Part shown: positions 17,328 to 24,751 of the stretch, piece by piece
Position numbering within the stretch: position 1 is the first letter of the stretch
Layout of the letters: the number at the start of each line of letters is the position of its first letter
DNA from: an uncultured Flavobacteriales bacterium
Lineage (GTDB): Bacteria > Bacteroidota > Bacteroidia > Flavobacteriales_D > Crocinitomicaceae
Length of the DNA: 64,000 nt
Assembly: GCA_903860985.1 (NCBI GenBank)
Contig: CAIOSO010000068.1
Coordinates: forward strand, 1 to 64,000
Reading direction: 5' to 3'
The notes under the pieces: model-generated
The model's database searches: none
The model's input: only the letters and a program-made list of their open reading frames with translations
Told to the model about the DNA's origin: nothing
Translations under genes and position numbers: made by a program

Positions 17328-18203
17328 TTATTTATTCCCCATTACTTCTGCCATTTTTGAACCAATTTGAGCGGGAGAATCCACCACGTGAATTCCACAT
17401 TCACGCATGATGCGTTTTTTCGCTTCTGCCGTATCATCGTTTCCACCAACAATAGCTCCTGCGTGTCCCATTGTTCTTCCTTTCGGAGCGGTTTCACCAG
17501 CGATGAATCCAACAACCGGTTTCGTTCCATGTTCCTTAATCCATTTCGCAGCGATTGCTTCTAGGTTTCCACCAATTTCTCCAATCATAACGATTCCTTC
17601 TGTTTCCGGGTCATTCATTAACAGCTCAACAGCCTCACGTGTCGTTGTTCCAATGATTGGATCTCCACCGATTCCGATTGCCGTAGTGATTCCCATTCCA
17701 GCTTTTGCGACTTGATCTGCTGCCTCGTATGTCAAGGTACCAGATTTTGAAACGATACCAATTTTACCTTGTTTAAACACAAAGCCTGGCATGATGCCCA
17801 CTTTTGCTTCACCAGCTGTTATGACACCTGGACAGTTTGGTCCAATTAAACGCGTATCGAATCCTTGGATATATTCTTTCGCTTTGATCATGTCGTTCAC
17901 AGGAATTCCTTCCGTAATACAAACAATGACTTTGATTCCAGCTTCTGCAGCCTCCATAATTGCATCTGCAGCAAATGCAGGTGGAACGAAGATAATGGAA
18001 GTATCCGCTTGTGTGGTGTTAACAGCATCAGCTACTGTGTTAAATACTGGACGTTCCAAATGGGTGTTTCCACCTTTTCCTGGTGTTACTCCACCAACAA
18101 CATTTGTTCCGTACTCGATCATCTGACTTGCATGGAATGTACCTTCACTACCGGTAAATCCTTGAACGATGACTCTGGAATTTTTATTTACTAAAACACT
18201 CAT
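17328..18203 (-). CDS. sucD: Succinate-CoA ligase, alpha subunit
   Basis: The 291-residue alpha subunit of the TCA-cycle enzyme interconverting succinyl-CoA and succinate with substrate-level phosphorylation. The N-terminal CoA-binding fold begins [15 protein letters not shown], and the phosphorylated histidine is His247 in [18 protein letters not shown] near 121-127 and [10 protein letters not shown] near 151-160 are also typical. The beta subunit gene (sucC) is not adjacent, and sucD has its own promoter and terminator, so the two subunits are encoded separately. Confidence 0.97.
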   Translation of the reverse strand: MSVLVNKNSRVIVQGFTGSEGTFHASQMIEYGTNVVGGVTPGKGGNTHLERPVFNTVADAVNTTQADTSIIFVPPAFAADAIMEAAEAGIKVIVCITEGIPVNDMIKAKEYIQGFDTRLIGPNCPGVITAGEAKVGIMPGFVFKQGKIGIVSKSGTLTYEAADQVAKAGMGITTAIGIGGDPIIGTTTREAVELLMNDPETEGIVMIGEIGGNLEAIAAKWIKEHGTKPVVGFIAGETAPKGRTMGHAGAIVGGNDDTAEAKKRIMRECGIHVVDSPAQIGSKMAEVMGNK

Positions 18204-18228
18204 AAGGCTACTTCTATTTTTGCGTGCT

Positions 18229-18258
18229 CAAAATTAAACAATGTGGCGATAATGACAA
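18229..18258 (-). promoter_or_regulatory. sucD promoter
   Basis: On the minus strand, TTG (18256-18258), a 19-base spacer and TAATTTTG (18229-18236) match the Bacteroidota consensus. The -7 box ends 25 bases before the sucD ATG. Confidence 0.65.
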
Positions 18259-18270
18259 GTAAAAGAGCAT

Positions 18271-18723
18271 TTATTTCAAATCATCTACACTCAATTCGAA
18301 ATACAAAGCGGCGTTTGCAGGAATTTTTCCCATTCCACCAGCACCATATCCTAATTGAGGGGGCACAATCAATCTTATTTTCACTCCTTTTTTTTGTCCA
18401 AGTAAAGCTTCTTTCCACCCATCAATGACACCGCGCATGGGCAAATAAATTGGTTTTTTTTGTTCGTCGAATTTTTCACCGGACAGTAAGGTGCCAACAT
18501 AGCATACTCCGATGCTGTCTGTCAAATGTATTTCTCTTCCTGTTCCTTCTTGGATGATTTCTGTATATAGTCCACTTTCAGATTTCGTTAGATGATAGGA
18601 CTTCCCTTTGATGAATGTCTCCATGCGCTGATCGAACGCGCTCAATTGTTCATCTGAATACCCGCAAGCACAAAAAATCAGCAAGAGCAAAATTGGGGAA
18701 AAGTAAATCGTTTTCATTTTCAA
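18271..18723 (-). CDS. FKBP-type prolyl isomerase lipoprotein
   Basis: A 150-residue protein with a lipoprotein signal peptide: a hydrophobic run ILLLLIFCAC followed by Gly-Tyr-Ser, with the second cysteine the likely lipidated residue. After a short helical linker comes one FKBP domain (about 50-149), seen in VCYVGTLLSGEKFDE, GVIDGWKEALLGQKKG and LGYGAGGMGKIPANA. It should be anchored in a membrane facing the periplasm and assist folding there. It is the third FKBP-containing protein in the window. The methyltransferase gene ends ten bases upstream. Confidence 0.9.
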   Translation of the reverse strand: MKMKTIYFSPILLLLIFCACGYSDEQLSAFDQRMETFIKGKSYHLTKSESGLYTEIIQEGTGREIHLTDSIGVCYVGTLLSGEKFDEQKKPIYLPMRGVIDGWKEALLGQKKGVKIRLIVPPQLGYGAGGMGKIPANAALYFELSVDDLK

Positions 18724-18733
18724 TAGATCTCTC

Positions 18734-19447
18734 TTAGCTCTTGGTTAGTTGAGCAAGAAAATGAGCGTCTAAGTCAAAGACGCGTTGACATTTGAATCCA
18801 GCTTGACTGGCGATGTCATGCAATGTGTCATAATCCACGTACAACCACGGAAATTCTGGGCCACTGATTTTTTTGTAATGCATTTGGAAGTTGAAATTCC
18901 CATAATATTCTGAATTCAAATCCATCCAATAGGATCCATCTTCGTCTTCATATAAATATTTGACATCGGATGAATCACAGATGATTTGTCCTCCCGGATT
19001 TAGTTTTTCCCCCGCGTTTTTCAGGAACTTCAACAAGTTCGATTTCTTTTTGGCAATACCGATTCCGTTCATCAATAAAAGAATCGTATCGAATTTTGCT
19101 GATGGATTGTATGATTCAAAATCGATTTGCTTCGCTGAAATCCCTTGTCCTTTCATATATTCTACCGCACCTTCTGAGGTATCAATCGCAAAAACGGTAT
19201 GTCCACGTTGAATCAGTTCATTCGCATGAACGCCTGCTCCTGCGCCTGCATCAAGTACTTGACCTTTGCATAGTTTTATTGCTAATTGCTCCAACTCCGG
19301 CATGTCTTTGTACGTGCGGAAAAGGACTTCAATAGGAATGATGTCGTCATCGCACAGGTCAGATGACACAATGATGTCGAATGGTTTTTTTGTTTTGTGA
19401 AAGTCCAATATGGCTTGGCCAATAGGGTCTTGTGGAAGTGTTTTCAT
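18734..19447 (-). CDS. Class I SAM-dependent methyltransferase
   Basis: A 237-residue cytoplasmic protein. SAM-binding motif I is VLDAGAGAGVHANELI (about 65-80), the acidic end of the next strand is FAIDTSEGAVEYM, and motif IV is FDTILLLMNGIGIA. The C-terminal part contains a substrate-binding cap with many Tyr and Trp residues. The acceptor molecule is unknown. It starts one base after the stop of the pRiA4b ORF-3-like gene and precedes the FKBP lipoprotein gene, so these three probably form one transcript. Confidence 0.85.
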   Translation of the reverse strand: MKTLPQDPIGQAILDFHKTKKPFDIIVSSDLCDDDIIPIEVLFRTYKDMPELEQLAIKLCKGQVLDAGAGAGVHANELIQRGHTVFAIDTSEGAVEYMKGQGISAKQIDFESYNPSAKFDTILLLMNGIGIAKKKSNLLKFLKNAGEKLNPGGQIICDSSDVKYLYEDEDGSYWMDLNSEYYGNFNFQMHYKKISGPEFPWLYVDYDTLHDIASQAGFKCQRVFDLDAHFLAQLTKS

Positions 19448-19448
19448 A

Positions 19449-20009
19449 CTAATATTCGTACTCGTTGTAGCCGCTTAAATCTTCGTCAGAATAATCATCA
19501 TCAAATTCATCAAAACCTAGATCATCCTCCTCATCTTCCGATGACAACTGATCACTTTCTTGAAATAAATCTTCCTCTAGGGCTTCTCTTGATTCTTCTT
19601 TGGGCGTGTTCCCAATAGCAAGTAGCATTTCTGGAGTAGAAGGTTCATTGCGATCGTAACCGATTAATTCAACGAGGAAAATCCACATCTTCATGAAGTC
19701 GTATACTAAAATGAAGCGTTGATCTGGTTCTTCTAAGAAATCCTTTATTACTGCATTTTTCATGACAGAAGCAGGGGAATCAATGGAGTCATCGTCATAG
19801 GACATGTCCAAGAAACTAATTTCATGACCCTTATCCCAATCTTCGTTAGAAACATAAAAACTAGCCATTTGATCACCTTTGAAGTTAAACGACTTCATGA
19901 TCGCATGGTAGAAAGATTCAAAGTCGCTGGCATCGCTAATCAAGATGTCTCTAAAAACCTCTTCATTTTTGTCTGAATCCAATAATACTCTGAATTTTAA
20001 ACCTGGCAT
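19449..20009 (-). CDS. pRiA4b ORF-3-like protein with acidic tail
   Basis: A 186-residue protein whose first 130 residues resemble the plasmid pRiA4b ORF-3 family (FRVLLDSDKNEEVFRDILISDAS, FYHAIMKSFNF, FILVYDFMKMWIFLVELIG). Database names for this family sometimes say IS1096 passenger or TnpR; nothing here indicates a transposon. Residues after about 140 are extremely acidic and low in complexity, ending EYEY. The function is unknown. It sits 34 bases after the CCA-adding enzyme gene and one base before a methyltransferase gene. Confidence 0.78.
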   Translation of the reverse strand: MPGLKFRVLLDSDKNEEVFRDILISDASDFESFYHAIMKSFNFKGDQMASFYVSNEDWDKGHEISFLDMSYDDDSIDSPASVMKNAVIKDFLEEPDQRFILVYDFMKMWIFLVELIGYDRNEPSTPEMLLAIGNTPKEESREALEEDLFQESDQLSSEDEEDDLGFDEFDDDYSDEDLSGYNEYEY

Positions 20010-20043
20010 TTTTATTGATTTTATGCTTTAGGTAAAGTTAGTA

Positions 20044-21480
20044 TTATTTCTCCAAATCAGGATTGATTGCTACCGTTAATCCTAATTCTTTTCCAAGTTT
20101 CAACATTTCTTCTATCGCTTGCGTGTATGAATTTTCAATTGTTCCTTCTAGGATTGCCTCTTTAATGTGTGCTTTTATGGCACCGATTTCAGAGCAAGGT
20201 CCAATTTGAAAGGTTTTCATAATTAATTCGCCACTTACAGGAGGTTGAAAATTACGAATGCGGTCTTTTTCTTCTACCCATTTTAATTTTTCGGACACAA
20301 GTTCAAAGTTCTTCTTGTAGCGTTTTACTTTAAACTCATTTTTAGAGGTAATATCGGCGTTACATAGCAACATTAAATCTTCCACGTCATCACCTGCTTC
20401 GTGTAGCAAACGACGGACCGCTGAATCCGTAACGGATCCTTTGACTAATGAAATAGGACGTAGGTGAAGCCTAACCAGTTTTTGAACATATTTCATTTTG
20501 AAATCTAGCGGCAAGCGAAGTCGGGTAAAAATCCGTGGTACCATTTTGGCACCTAGTTCCTCATGTCCATGAAAGGTCCATCCAACCTCCACATCAAAGC
20601 GTTTCGTTGGTGGTTTGGCAATATCATGTAAAATTGCTGCCCAACGCAGCCATAAGGAATCGCTGTTTTGTGCTAGATTGTCTAACACTTCTAAGGTATG
20701 GTAGAAATTGTCTTTATGGGCTTTCCCACTTCTTGTCTCTATGCCATGCAAGGCGATCATCTCAGGAAAAAACTGTTTCAATAAATCTGTTGAATTCAAA
20801 AGTTTAAATCCACGAGAAGGGGTATCCGTTAAGATGATTTTATTGAGTTCTTCTGTAATGCGTTCTTGTGAAATAATGGCTAAGCGATCGGCTTGTTTTT
20901 TCATCGCTTCCAAACATACGCGTTCAATCTGAAAATCAAATCGTGTTGCAAAACGAATCGCTCTTAACATGCGCAGTGGATCATCGCTAAACGTAAGTTC
21001 TGGTTCAAGCGGAGTTCGAATGATTCCTTTTTCAATATCCTTTACACCACCAAATGGGTCGATAAGTTCTCCGAAGGAATCAATAGTTAATTTAAGTGCT
21101 AACGTATTGATGGTGAAATCCCGTCGGTTTTGATCGTCTTGTAGACTGCCTTTTTCCGTCACAGGTTTGCGGGAATCGTGCGTGTAGGATTCCTTACGTG
21201 CACCTACAAATTCAACATCAAGGTCTTTATAGCGAAAGTGTGCGGTTCCGAAATTCTTGAAAACGCTGACTTTTTTAACATGTAGAATTTTCGCGATTGC
21301 TTCGGCAAATTGTGGGCCATCTCCTAGAACCAGAATGTCTATGTCCTTTGACGGACGTTCCATAATCAGGTCGCGAACGAATCCACCGATGACATAAGCA
21401 TCGAGGTCGTGTTCGGTTGCATACTGTGATACAACTTTAAAAACAGGGTGTTTTAATTTATCTGCGTAGTTCGATGACAT
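20044..21480 (-). CDS. cca: CCA tRNA nucleotidyltransferase with HD domain
   Basis: A 478-residue class II nucleotidyltransferase that adds or repairs the 3' CCA of tRNAs. The catalytic head has GGFVRD (32-37) and DIDIL with its carboxylates (46-50), then RRDFTINTLAL and the CCA-binding neck; the C-terminal part has an HD domain (RWAAILHDIAKP). I start at the ATG at 21480: a TTG nine bases further upstream belongs to the promoter box. It matters here because tRNA-Glu copy 2 lacks an encoded CCA. Confidence 0.93.
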   Translation of the reverse strand: MSSNYADKLKHPVFKVVSQYATEHDLDAYVIGGFVRDLIMERPSKDIDILVLGDGPQFAEAIAKILHVKKVSVFKNFGTAHFRYKDLDVEFVGARKESYTHDSRKPVTEKGSLQDDQNRRDFTINTLALKLTIDSFGELIDPFGGVKDIEKGIIRTPLEPELTFSDDPLRMLRAIRFATRFDFQIERVCLEAMKKQADRLAIISQERITEELNKIILTDTPSRGFKLLNSTDLLKQFFPEMIALHGIETRSGKAHKDNFYHTLEVLDNLAQNSDSLWLRWAAILHDIAKPPTKRFDVEVGWTFHGHEELGAKMVPRIFTRLRLPLDFKMKYVQKLVRLHLRPISLVKGSVTDSAVRRLLHEAGDDVEDLMLLCNADITSKNEFKVKRYKKNFELVSEKLKWVEEKDRIRNFQPPVSGELIMKTFQIGPCSEIGAIKAHIKEAILEGTIENSYTQAIEEMLKLGKELGLTVAINPDLEK

Positions 21481-21486
21481 GGGGGG

Positions 21487-21494
21487 CAAAGGTA
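21487..21494 (-). promoter_or_regulatory. -7 box abutting the CCA-enzyme start
   Basis: TACCTTTG on the minus strand ends six bases before the ATG at 21480. Transcription would begin at or within a few bases of the start codon. Confidence 0.5.
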
Positions 21495-21522
21495 CAACGA
21501 AAGAACTGAATAGCGTTAATTG

Positions 21523-22131
21523 CTACACGAAATCCTCATCGTCTTCCTCTTCGAAATCATCGTCCTCTTCACCTTTTTTGAAGGCAAATAAGTCTTCATC
21601 CTCATCGAAATCGTCGTCGTCGTTAAAAAAACGGGGTGCTTTACCACTTTTTTTGTAGGCATCCATTTTAGGTTTCTTAGAACGGTTATCCGAATCTGAT
21701 TCACCTGGTTTACGGTCCTTGTTGACTTTCTTTCTTGGCTCTATTTTCAAAGAGTCTATGGACGGCGTAATGATTGGAGTGTCAGAAGAACCTGAAGGCA
21801 CGCCTGGTCTACGGTCATCACTTCGAGGAGTTGATGAACGTTGGAAATCATTTCCTGGGCGTGGATTGTTGTTTGGACGAGTGTCCCCACGTTGCTCGGC
21901 TTCTTTCACGGCAATGTCTCGACCATTGATCATGTGCCCATTTAAGGCGTTGATGGCGTTCTCAGCCTCCTCACGATCAGTCATCTCAACAAAGGCAAAG
22001 CCTCTTGATTTACCTGTTTCTCTGTCAGTAGCGACATTCACTTTGATTACGCTACCATGTTGTTCAAACAATTGTCTTAATTGCTCATTGGTCACTCCAA
22101 AATCTAATTTGGCAACAAAAATACTGGTCAT
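21523..22131 (-). CDS. RRM-type RNA-binding protein with acidic tail
   Basis: A 202-residue protein. One RNA-recognition motif occupies residues 1-80, with RNP2 IFVAKL (4-9) and RNP1 KSRGFAFV (41-48), including both aromatic residues that stack on RNA. A proline/arginine-rich linker (about 82-150) follows, then a strongly acidic tail rich in Asp, Glu and Phe. Short RRM proteins in bacteria are often cold-inducible and may chaperone mRNA; the long disordered extension is additional. The upstream 349-base intergenic region holds hairpins that could form its leader. Confidence 0.9.
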   Translation of the reverse strand: MTSIFVAKLDFGVTNEQLRQLFEQHGSVIKVNVATDRETGKSRGFAFVEMTDREEAENAINALNGHMINGRDIAVKEAEQRGDTRPNNNPRPGNDFQRSSTPRSDDRRPGVPSGSSDTPIITPSIDSLKIEPRKKVNKDRKPGESDSDNRSKKPKMDAYKKSGKAPRFFNDDDDFDEDEDLFAFKKGEEDDDFEEEDDEDFV

Positions 22132-22480
22132 AAATTTTTAAAAAGCAACGGTTTTACTTGTGTTTACTAGGATTTAACAGTTCGAAATTAGGATAAATAT
22201 TTAAAAATACCTCATAGTTTTCCAAAAAAGATGTGAATCTTTTCATTATCGAGCAAATTCTTTTGAAATCGATCGAATAATTCAGGGGTATTTAAGTCAT
22301 TTTTATCGAAAATGACAATTAAATTCTATTTCACATTCATCCACGTTTCTGGCTTAACTATCAGTAAAATAGATAGATAGATTTAAGGGTGAGGTTTGAG
22401 TTGAAAAATTATTTGAATTCAAGCCACAAAAATTTTAAGAATTATCAACGTTTCCCTAATTTTGACCCTCTTAACAAGAT
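22132..22480. promoter_or_regulatory. 349-base divergent intergenic region with two hairpins
   Basis: The only gene-free stretch above 300 bases. It lies between the divergent RRM and SiaC-like genes. It holds a perfect 8-pair inverted repeat (GTCATTTT at 22296-22303 with AAAATGAC at 22309-22316, loop TATCG), a 7-pair inverted repeat (AAAAGAT with ATCTTTT, 22226-22243, loop GTGA), and a short ATAG repeat at about 22369-22383. A -7 box TAATTTTG at 22457-22464 points toward the SiaC-like gene. I see no ORF or recognisable RNA gene. Confidence 0.5.
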
Positions 22481-22870
22481 ATGGACCATTTAGTTATCGC
22501 TCAAACAGAACAAACGCCATTAATTTCTTTTCTTTCAAATGGATTGATGGAAATTAACGGAAAATCGATAGACGAAGAATCTCAAGATTTTTGGCATCCA
22601 GTTATTTCATGGGTGAAAACGTACAGTTTGAAACCGTCCACAAAGACCTGTTTGAATCTGTTTATAGAATCTTTTGATTCCAGTTCTTCTACAGCGCTCA
22701 TCGAATTACTTTACCTATTGAAAGACTTAATCAAGGAAGGAAATGAGGTACATGTACATTGGAATTATGAAGAGAATGATTTGGAGATGCTAGCATTAGG
22801 TAAGGACATGGAACAACTGACACAAATGGGATTTGAATTTGATGTCCTTAAACCTTTTCCACTATCATAA
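22481..22870 (+). CDS. SiaC-like regulatory phosphoprotein (DUF1987)
   Basis: A 129-residue protein of the DUF1987/SiaC family. In Pseudomonas aeruginosa SiaC is phosphorylated by SiaB and dephosphorylated by SiaA, and it controls a diguanylate cyclase. Here the opening strand carries NGLMEINGKSIDEESQDFW and the central part FIESFDSSSSTALIELLYLL; the serine-rich turn at 67-71 is where I expect the phosphoacceptor. No SiaA- or SiaB-like gene is in the window. It starts 16 bases after a -7 box. The small gene at 22906 follows. Confidence 0.8.
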   Translation: MDHLVIAQTEQTPLISFLSNGLMEINGKSIDEESQDFWHPVISWVKTYSLKPSTKTCLNLFIESFDSSSSTALIELLYLLKDLIKEGNEVHVHWNYEENDLEMLALGKDMEQLTQMGFEFDVLKPFPLS

Positions 22871-22894
22871 TACGTACGTCAGCATGAAAATTGC

Positions 22895-22902
22895 TATTTT
22901 TG
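22895..22902 (+). promoter_or_regulatory. -7 box three bases before a small gene
   Basis: TATTTTTG fits TAnnTTTG and ends three bases before the ATG at 22906. No -33 TTTG is visible at 19 bases, so its strength is uncertain. Confidence 0.4.
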
Positions 22903-22905
22903 TAC

Positions 22906-23148
22906 ATGCGTTTAATCAAACAAATTCCACACGAGCGATTTTTAATTCAACTTCATTCGTACAACGGAAAATTCATCTTATCGATTTCATTAGATCAATA
23001 TGAACAGTCGTTCAAGGTTTCCGAAACGGATTTTCCGCAAATCGATCAAATTGAATCGCTCATTCAAGACTCCTTTTTAACTAAATGTATTCACCGCTTC
23101 GTAGAAATGAGAAGTGATTGGATGGAAATAATTCAACAAAAACCTTAA
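22906..23148 (+). CDS. Small unknown protein, 80 residues
   Basis: I do not recognise this protein. It begins MRLIKQIPHERFLIQLHSYNGKFI; the first half looks like an antiparallel beta sheet and the second half helical (DQIESLIQDSFLTKCIHRFVEM). There is no signal peptide. The frame extends upstream to another ATG at 22891, but that start would include the -7 box. It ends one base before the OmpH-like lipoprotein gene, so the two are probably cotranscribed. Confidence 0.72.
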   Translation: MRLIKQIPHERFLIQLHSYNGKFILSISLDQYEQSFKVSETDFPQIDQIESLIQDSFLTKCIHRFVEMRSDWMEIIQQKP

Positions 23149-23149
23149 C

Positions 23150-23749
23150 ATGAAATCATCTTTATTTTTTGCTGCAAGTATAGTTGGAATGCTATTTTTC
23201 ACCTCCTGTGGTGATCAACCAACCACAAAAAAGGATACCACTCCAAAAGTAGAAGCACGTTCCTTGGGTGGATTAAAAATCGCTTATTATTCCAATGATA
23301 GCATCAAAGCGAATTTCGCCTTTTTTGTAAAAGAAGAGGGAATCGTCAAAAGGAAACAGAAAGCGTTCGAATCGGAAGTTGAACGTCGAACCAAAGCATA
23401 TGAAGCCTTTATCACGAAAAAAGACGCAGAGGCACGTGGTGGGCTATTATCTCAAAATGAGATTGCTCAAGTTCAACAGAGGGCTCAGGAAATGCAGAAT
23501 CAAATTATGCAATACCAGCAAACCGAAGGAGCAAAAATTGAGGAGCAAGCAATGAAGTCCTTGGAAGCCGTCAACAAAAAAATTGAAGCGATGGGAAAGA
23601 AATATTGTGAAAAACATCACATTGATTTATTATTGATGCATGGCGATGGTGGACAAATAAATTTCATTCATCCAACTATGGATGTGACGACAGAATTCGT
23701 CAACTTCTTAAATGAGAACCAAGCACAAATCGAAAAGGAACTAAACTAA
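23150..23749 (+). CDS. OmpH/Skp-like periplasmic chaperone lipoprotein
   Basis: A 199-residue protein with a lipoprotein signal (IVGMLFFTSC, lipidated cysteine at 20). The mature part follows the OmpH/Skp plan: a short strand (LKIAYYSNDSI), two long charged helices forming a coiled-coil arm (about 55-150, many Glu, Gln and Lys), and a closing strand and helix. Skp holds outer-membrane proteins unfolded in the periplasm. Skp in E. coli is soluble, so membrane anchoring here is a notable difference. The DUF4924 gene starts one base later. Confidence 0.87.
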   Translation: MKSSLFFAASIVGMLFFTSCGDQPTTKKDTTPKVEARSLGGLKIAYYSNDSIKANFAFFVKEEGIVKRKQKAFESEVERRTKAYEAFITKKDAEARGGLLSQNEIAQVQQRAQEMQNQIMQYQQTEGAKIEEQAMKSLEAVNKKIEAMGKKYCEKHHIDLLLMHGDGGQINFIHPTMDVTTEFVNFLNENQAQIEKELN

Positions 23750-23750
23750 G

Positions 23751-24302
23751 ATGCGTCCAACAGAATCAAAAAAAACAGAAAATGTTGCTGAGTACATTTT
23801 GTATTTGTTCCAAATTGAAGATTTAGTTCGTTCCCTGAATTTGGATATGGAATTAATCAAGTCTCAAGTATTGGAGCCGGCTATTCGCGATGAATTTCAA
23901 TTAAACGAGCAAATTTCTTGGTATCAAAATATGGTTCGTGAAATGCATGCGAAGGGACTAGAAAAAGAGGGGCACATTGATGAAGTTCAAGAAATATTGG
24001 TCGAATTAACATACTTACACAATAGTTTATTGACCATCATGAACGATGCAAAATACAAATCATTGTGTGAAAATGCACACGACGCATTGGAGGAATTTAA
24101 GCAAAAGTCCAATATGGTCCAACGACAAGATGTCGAATTGTTAATGCATGCCATGTTCATGAAATTACAATTGAAAATGCGTCAAAAGGAAATCAGTGCA
24201 GAGACGGAAGCGGCATTTGACCTCATGCGTATTCAACTTGCCTACTTAGCTCGTGAATACCAGCGTATGAAATCAGGGGATTGGGATTACCTGAATAATT
24301 AA
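23751..24302 (+). CDS. DUF4924 family protein
   Basis: A 183-residue, mostly helical, acidic cytoplasmic protein. NVAEYILYLFQIEDLVRSLN at the start and the ending AYLAREYQRMKSGDW are typical of DUF4924, a family I know only from Bacteroidota and whose function is unknown. It follows the OmpH-like gene by one base, probably in the same transcript. Its end overlaps the convergent HsdR_N-domain gene by four bases. Confidence 0.82.
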   Translation: MRPTESKKTENVAEYILYLFQIEDLVRSLNLDMELIKSQVLEPAIRDEFQLNEQISWYQNMVREMHAKGLEKEGHIDEVQEILVELTYLHNSLLTIMNDAKYKSLCENAHDALEEFKQKSNMVQRQDVELLMHAMFMKLQLKMRQKEISAETEAAFDLMRIQLAYLAREYQRMKSGDWDYLNN

Positions 24303-24751
24303 GTGTTAACGGGAATCTGTTCCAGCTCGATTAATTGCTGATTTTCTGAATCAACTTCGAAATAGGCGTGTGTTAGTCCGTTGGTCAAAACAATAAATTT
24401 ACCTTGCATTTCTTTGTGATACGTCAACGCTTGGTACAAAGTGTCTCTTGAAATTTTGATTTGAGGCGCTTTACATTCTACCAAAATATAGGGTTGGAAA
24501 TCCGCATCGTAAACTACAATATCCCAGCGCTTGGTTAATCCTGCATATTGAATGGATTTTTCAATGGCAATCCGAGAAATTGGAAAGCTAAGTTGATTCG
24601 AAAGAAACGCAACAAAATGTTGACGCACCCATTCCTCTGGAGTTAAACGTATTTTTTTTCGTCGTATTAAACAGTGAACGAATACCTCCCCATCTTTTCG
24701 ACTTAACTGCAAATTTGTTTGGGGTAAATTGAGCGGGATAATTGGATTCAT
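24299..24751 (-). CDS. HsdR_N-domain (restriction-fold) standalone protein
   Basis: A 150-residue protein that matches only the N-terminal domain of type I restriction subunit R (HSDR_N_2 type). A PD-(D/E)xK-like core is visible: RWDIVVYDADFQPYILVECKAP, where the aspartate and the Glu-x-Lys would bind metal, followed by a helix (DTLYQALTYHKEM) and a strand (KFIVLTNGLTHAYFEV). No helicase domain, specificity or methyltransferase gene lies nearby, so it is not a restriction system. It is the last gene of the nine-gene operon, overlapping ald by one base. Confidence 0.82.
   Translation of the reverse strand: MNPIIPLNLPQTNLQLSRKDGEVFVHCLIRRKKIRLTPEEWVRQHFVAFLSNQLSFPISRIAIEKSIQYAGLTKRWDIVVYDADFQPYILVECKAPQIKISRDTLYQALTYHKEMQGKFIVLTNGLTHAYFEVDSENQQLIELEQIPVNT

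Noticed and set aside
17407-18194. Several antisense frames of 102-111 codons over sucD
   Set aside because: They come from the biased codon pattern of sucD. None has a promoter, start context or recognisable motif.
19449-20009. Transposon passenger gene, because related proteins are labelled IS1096/TnpR
   Set aside because: No transposase, inverted repeat or target duplication is nearby, and the surrounding genes are housekeeping. The label is historical.
21719-22141. A 140-codon plus-strand frame opposite the RRM gene
   Set aside because: It is an antisense shadow: the RRM protein on the other strand has intact RNP motifs, and the antisense translation shows no domain or signal.
22369-22383. 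ATAG tetranucleotide repeat as a phase-variation switch
   Set aside because: Only about three to four units, outside any coding frame and not between promoter elements I can identify; too short to support the claim.
24299-24751. Restriction-modification defence system suggested by the HsdR_N similarity
   Set aside because: Only the N-terminal fold is present. There is no helicase part, methyltransferase or specificity gene, and the gene sits in a housekeeping operon.
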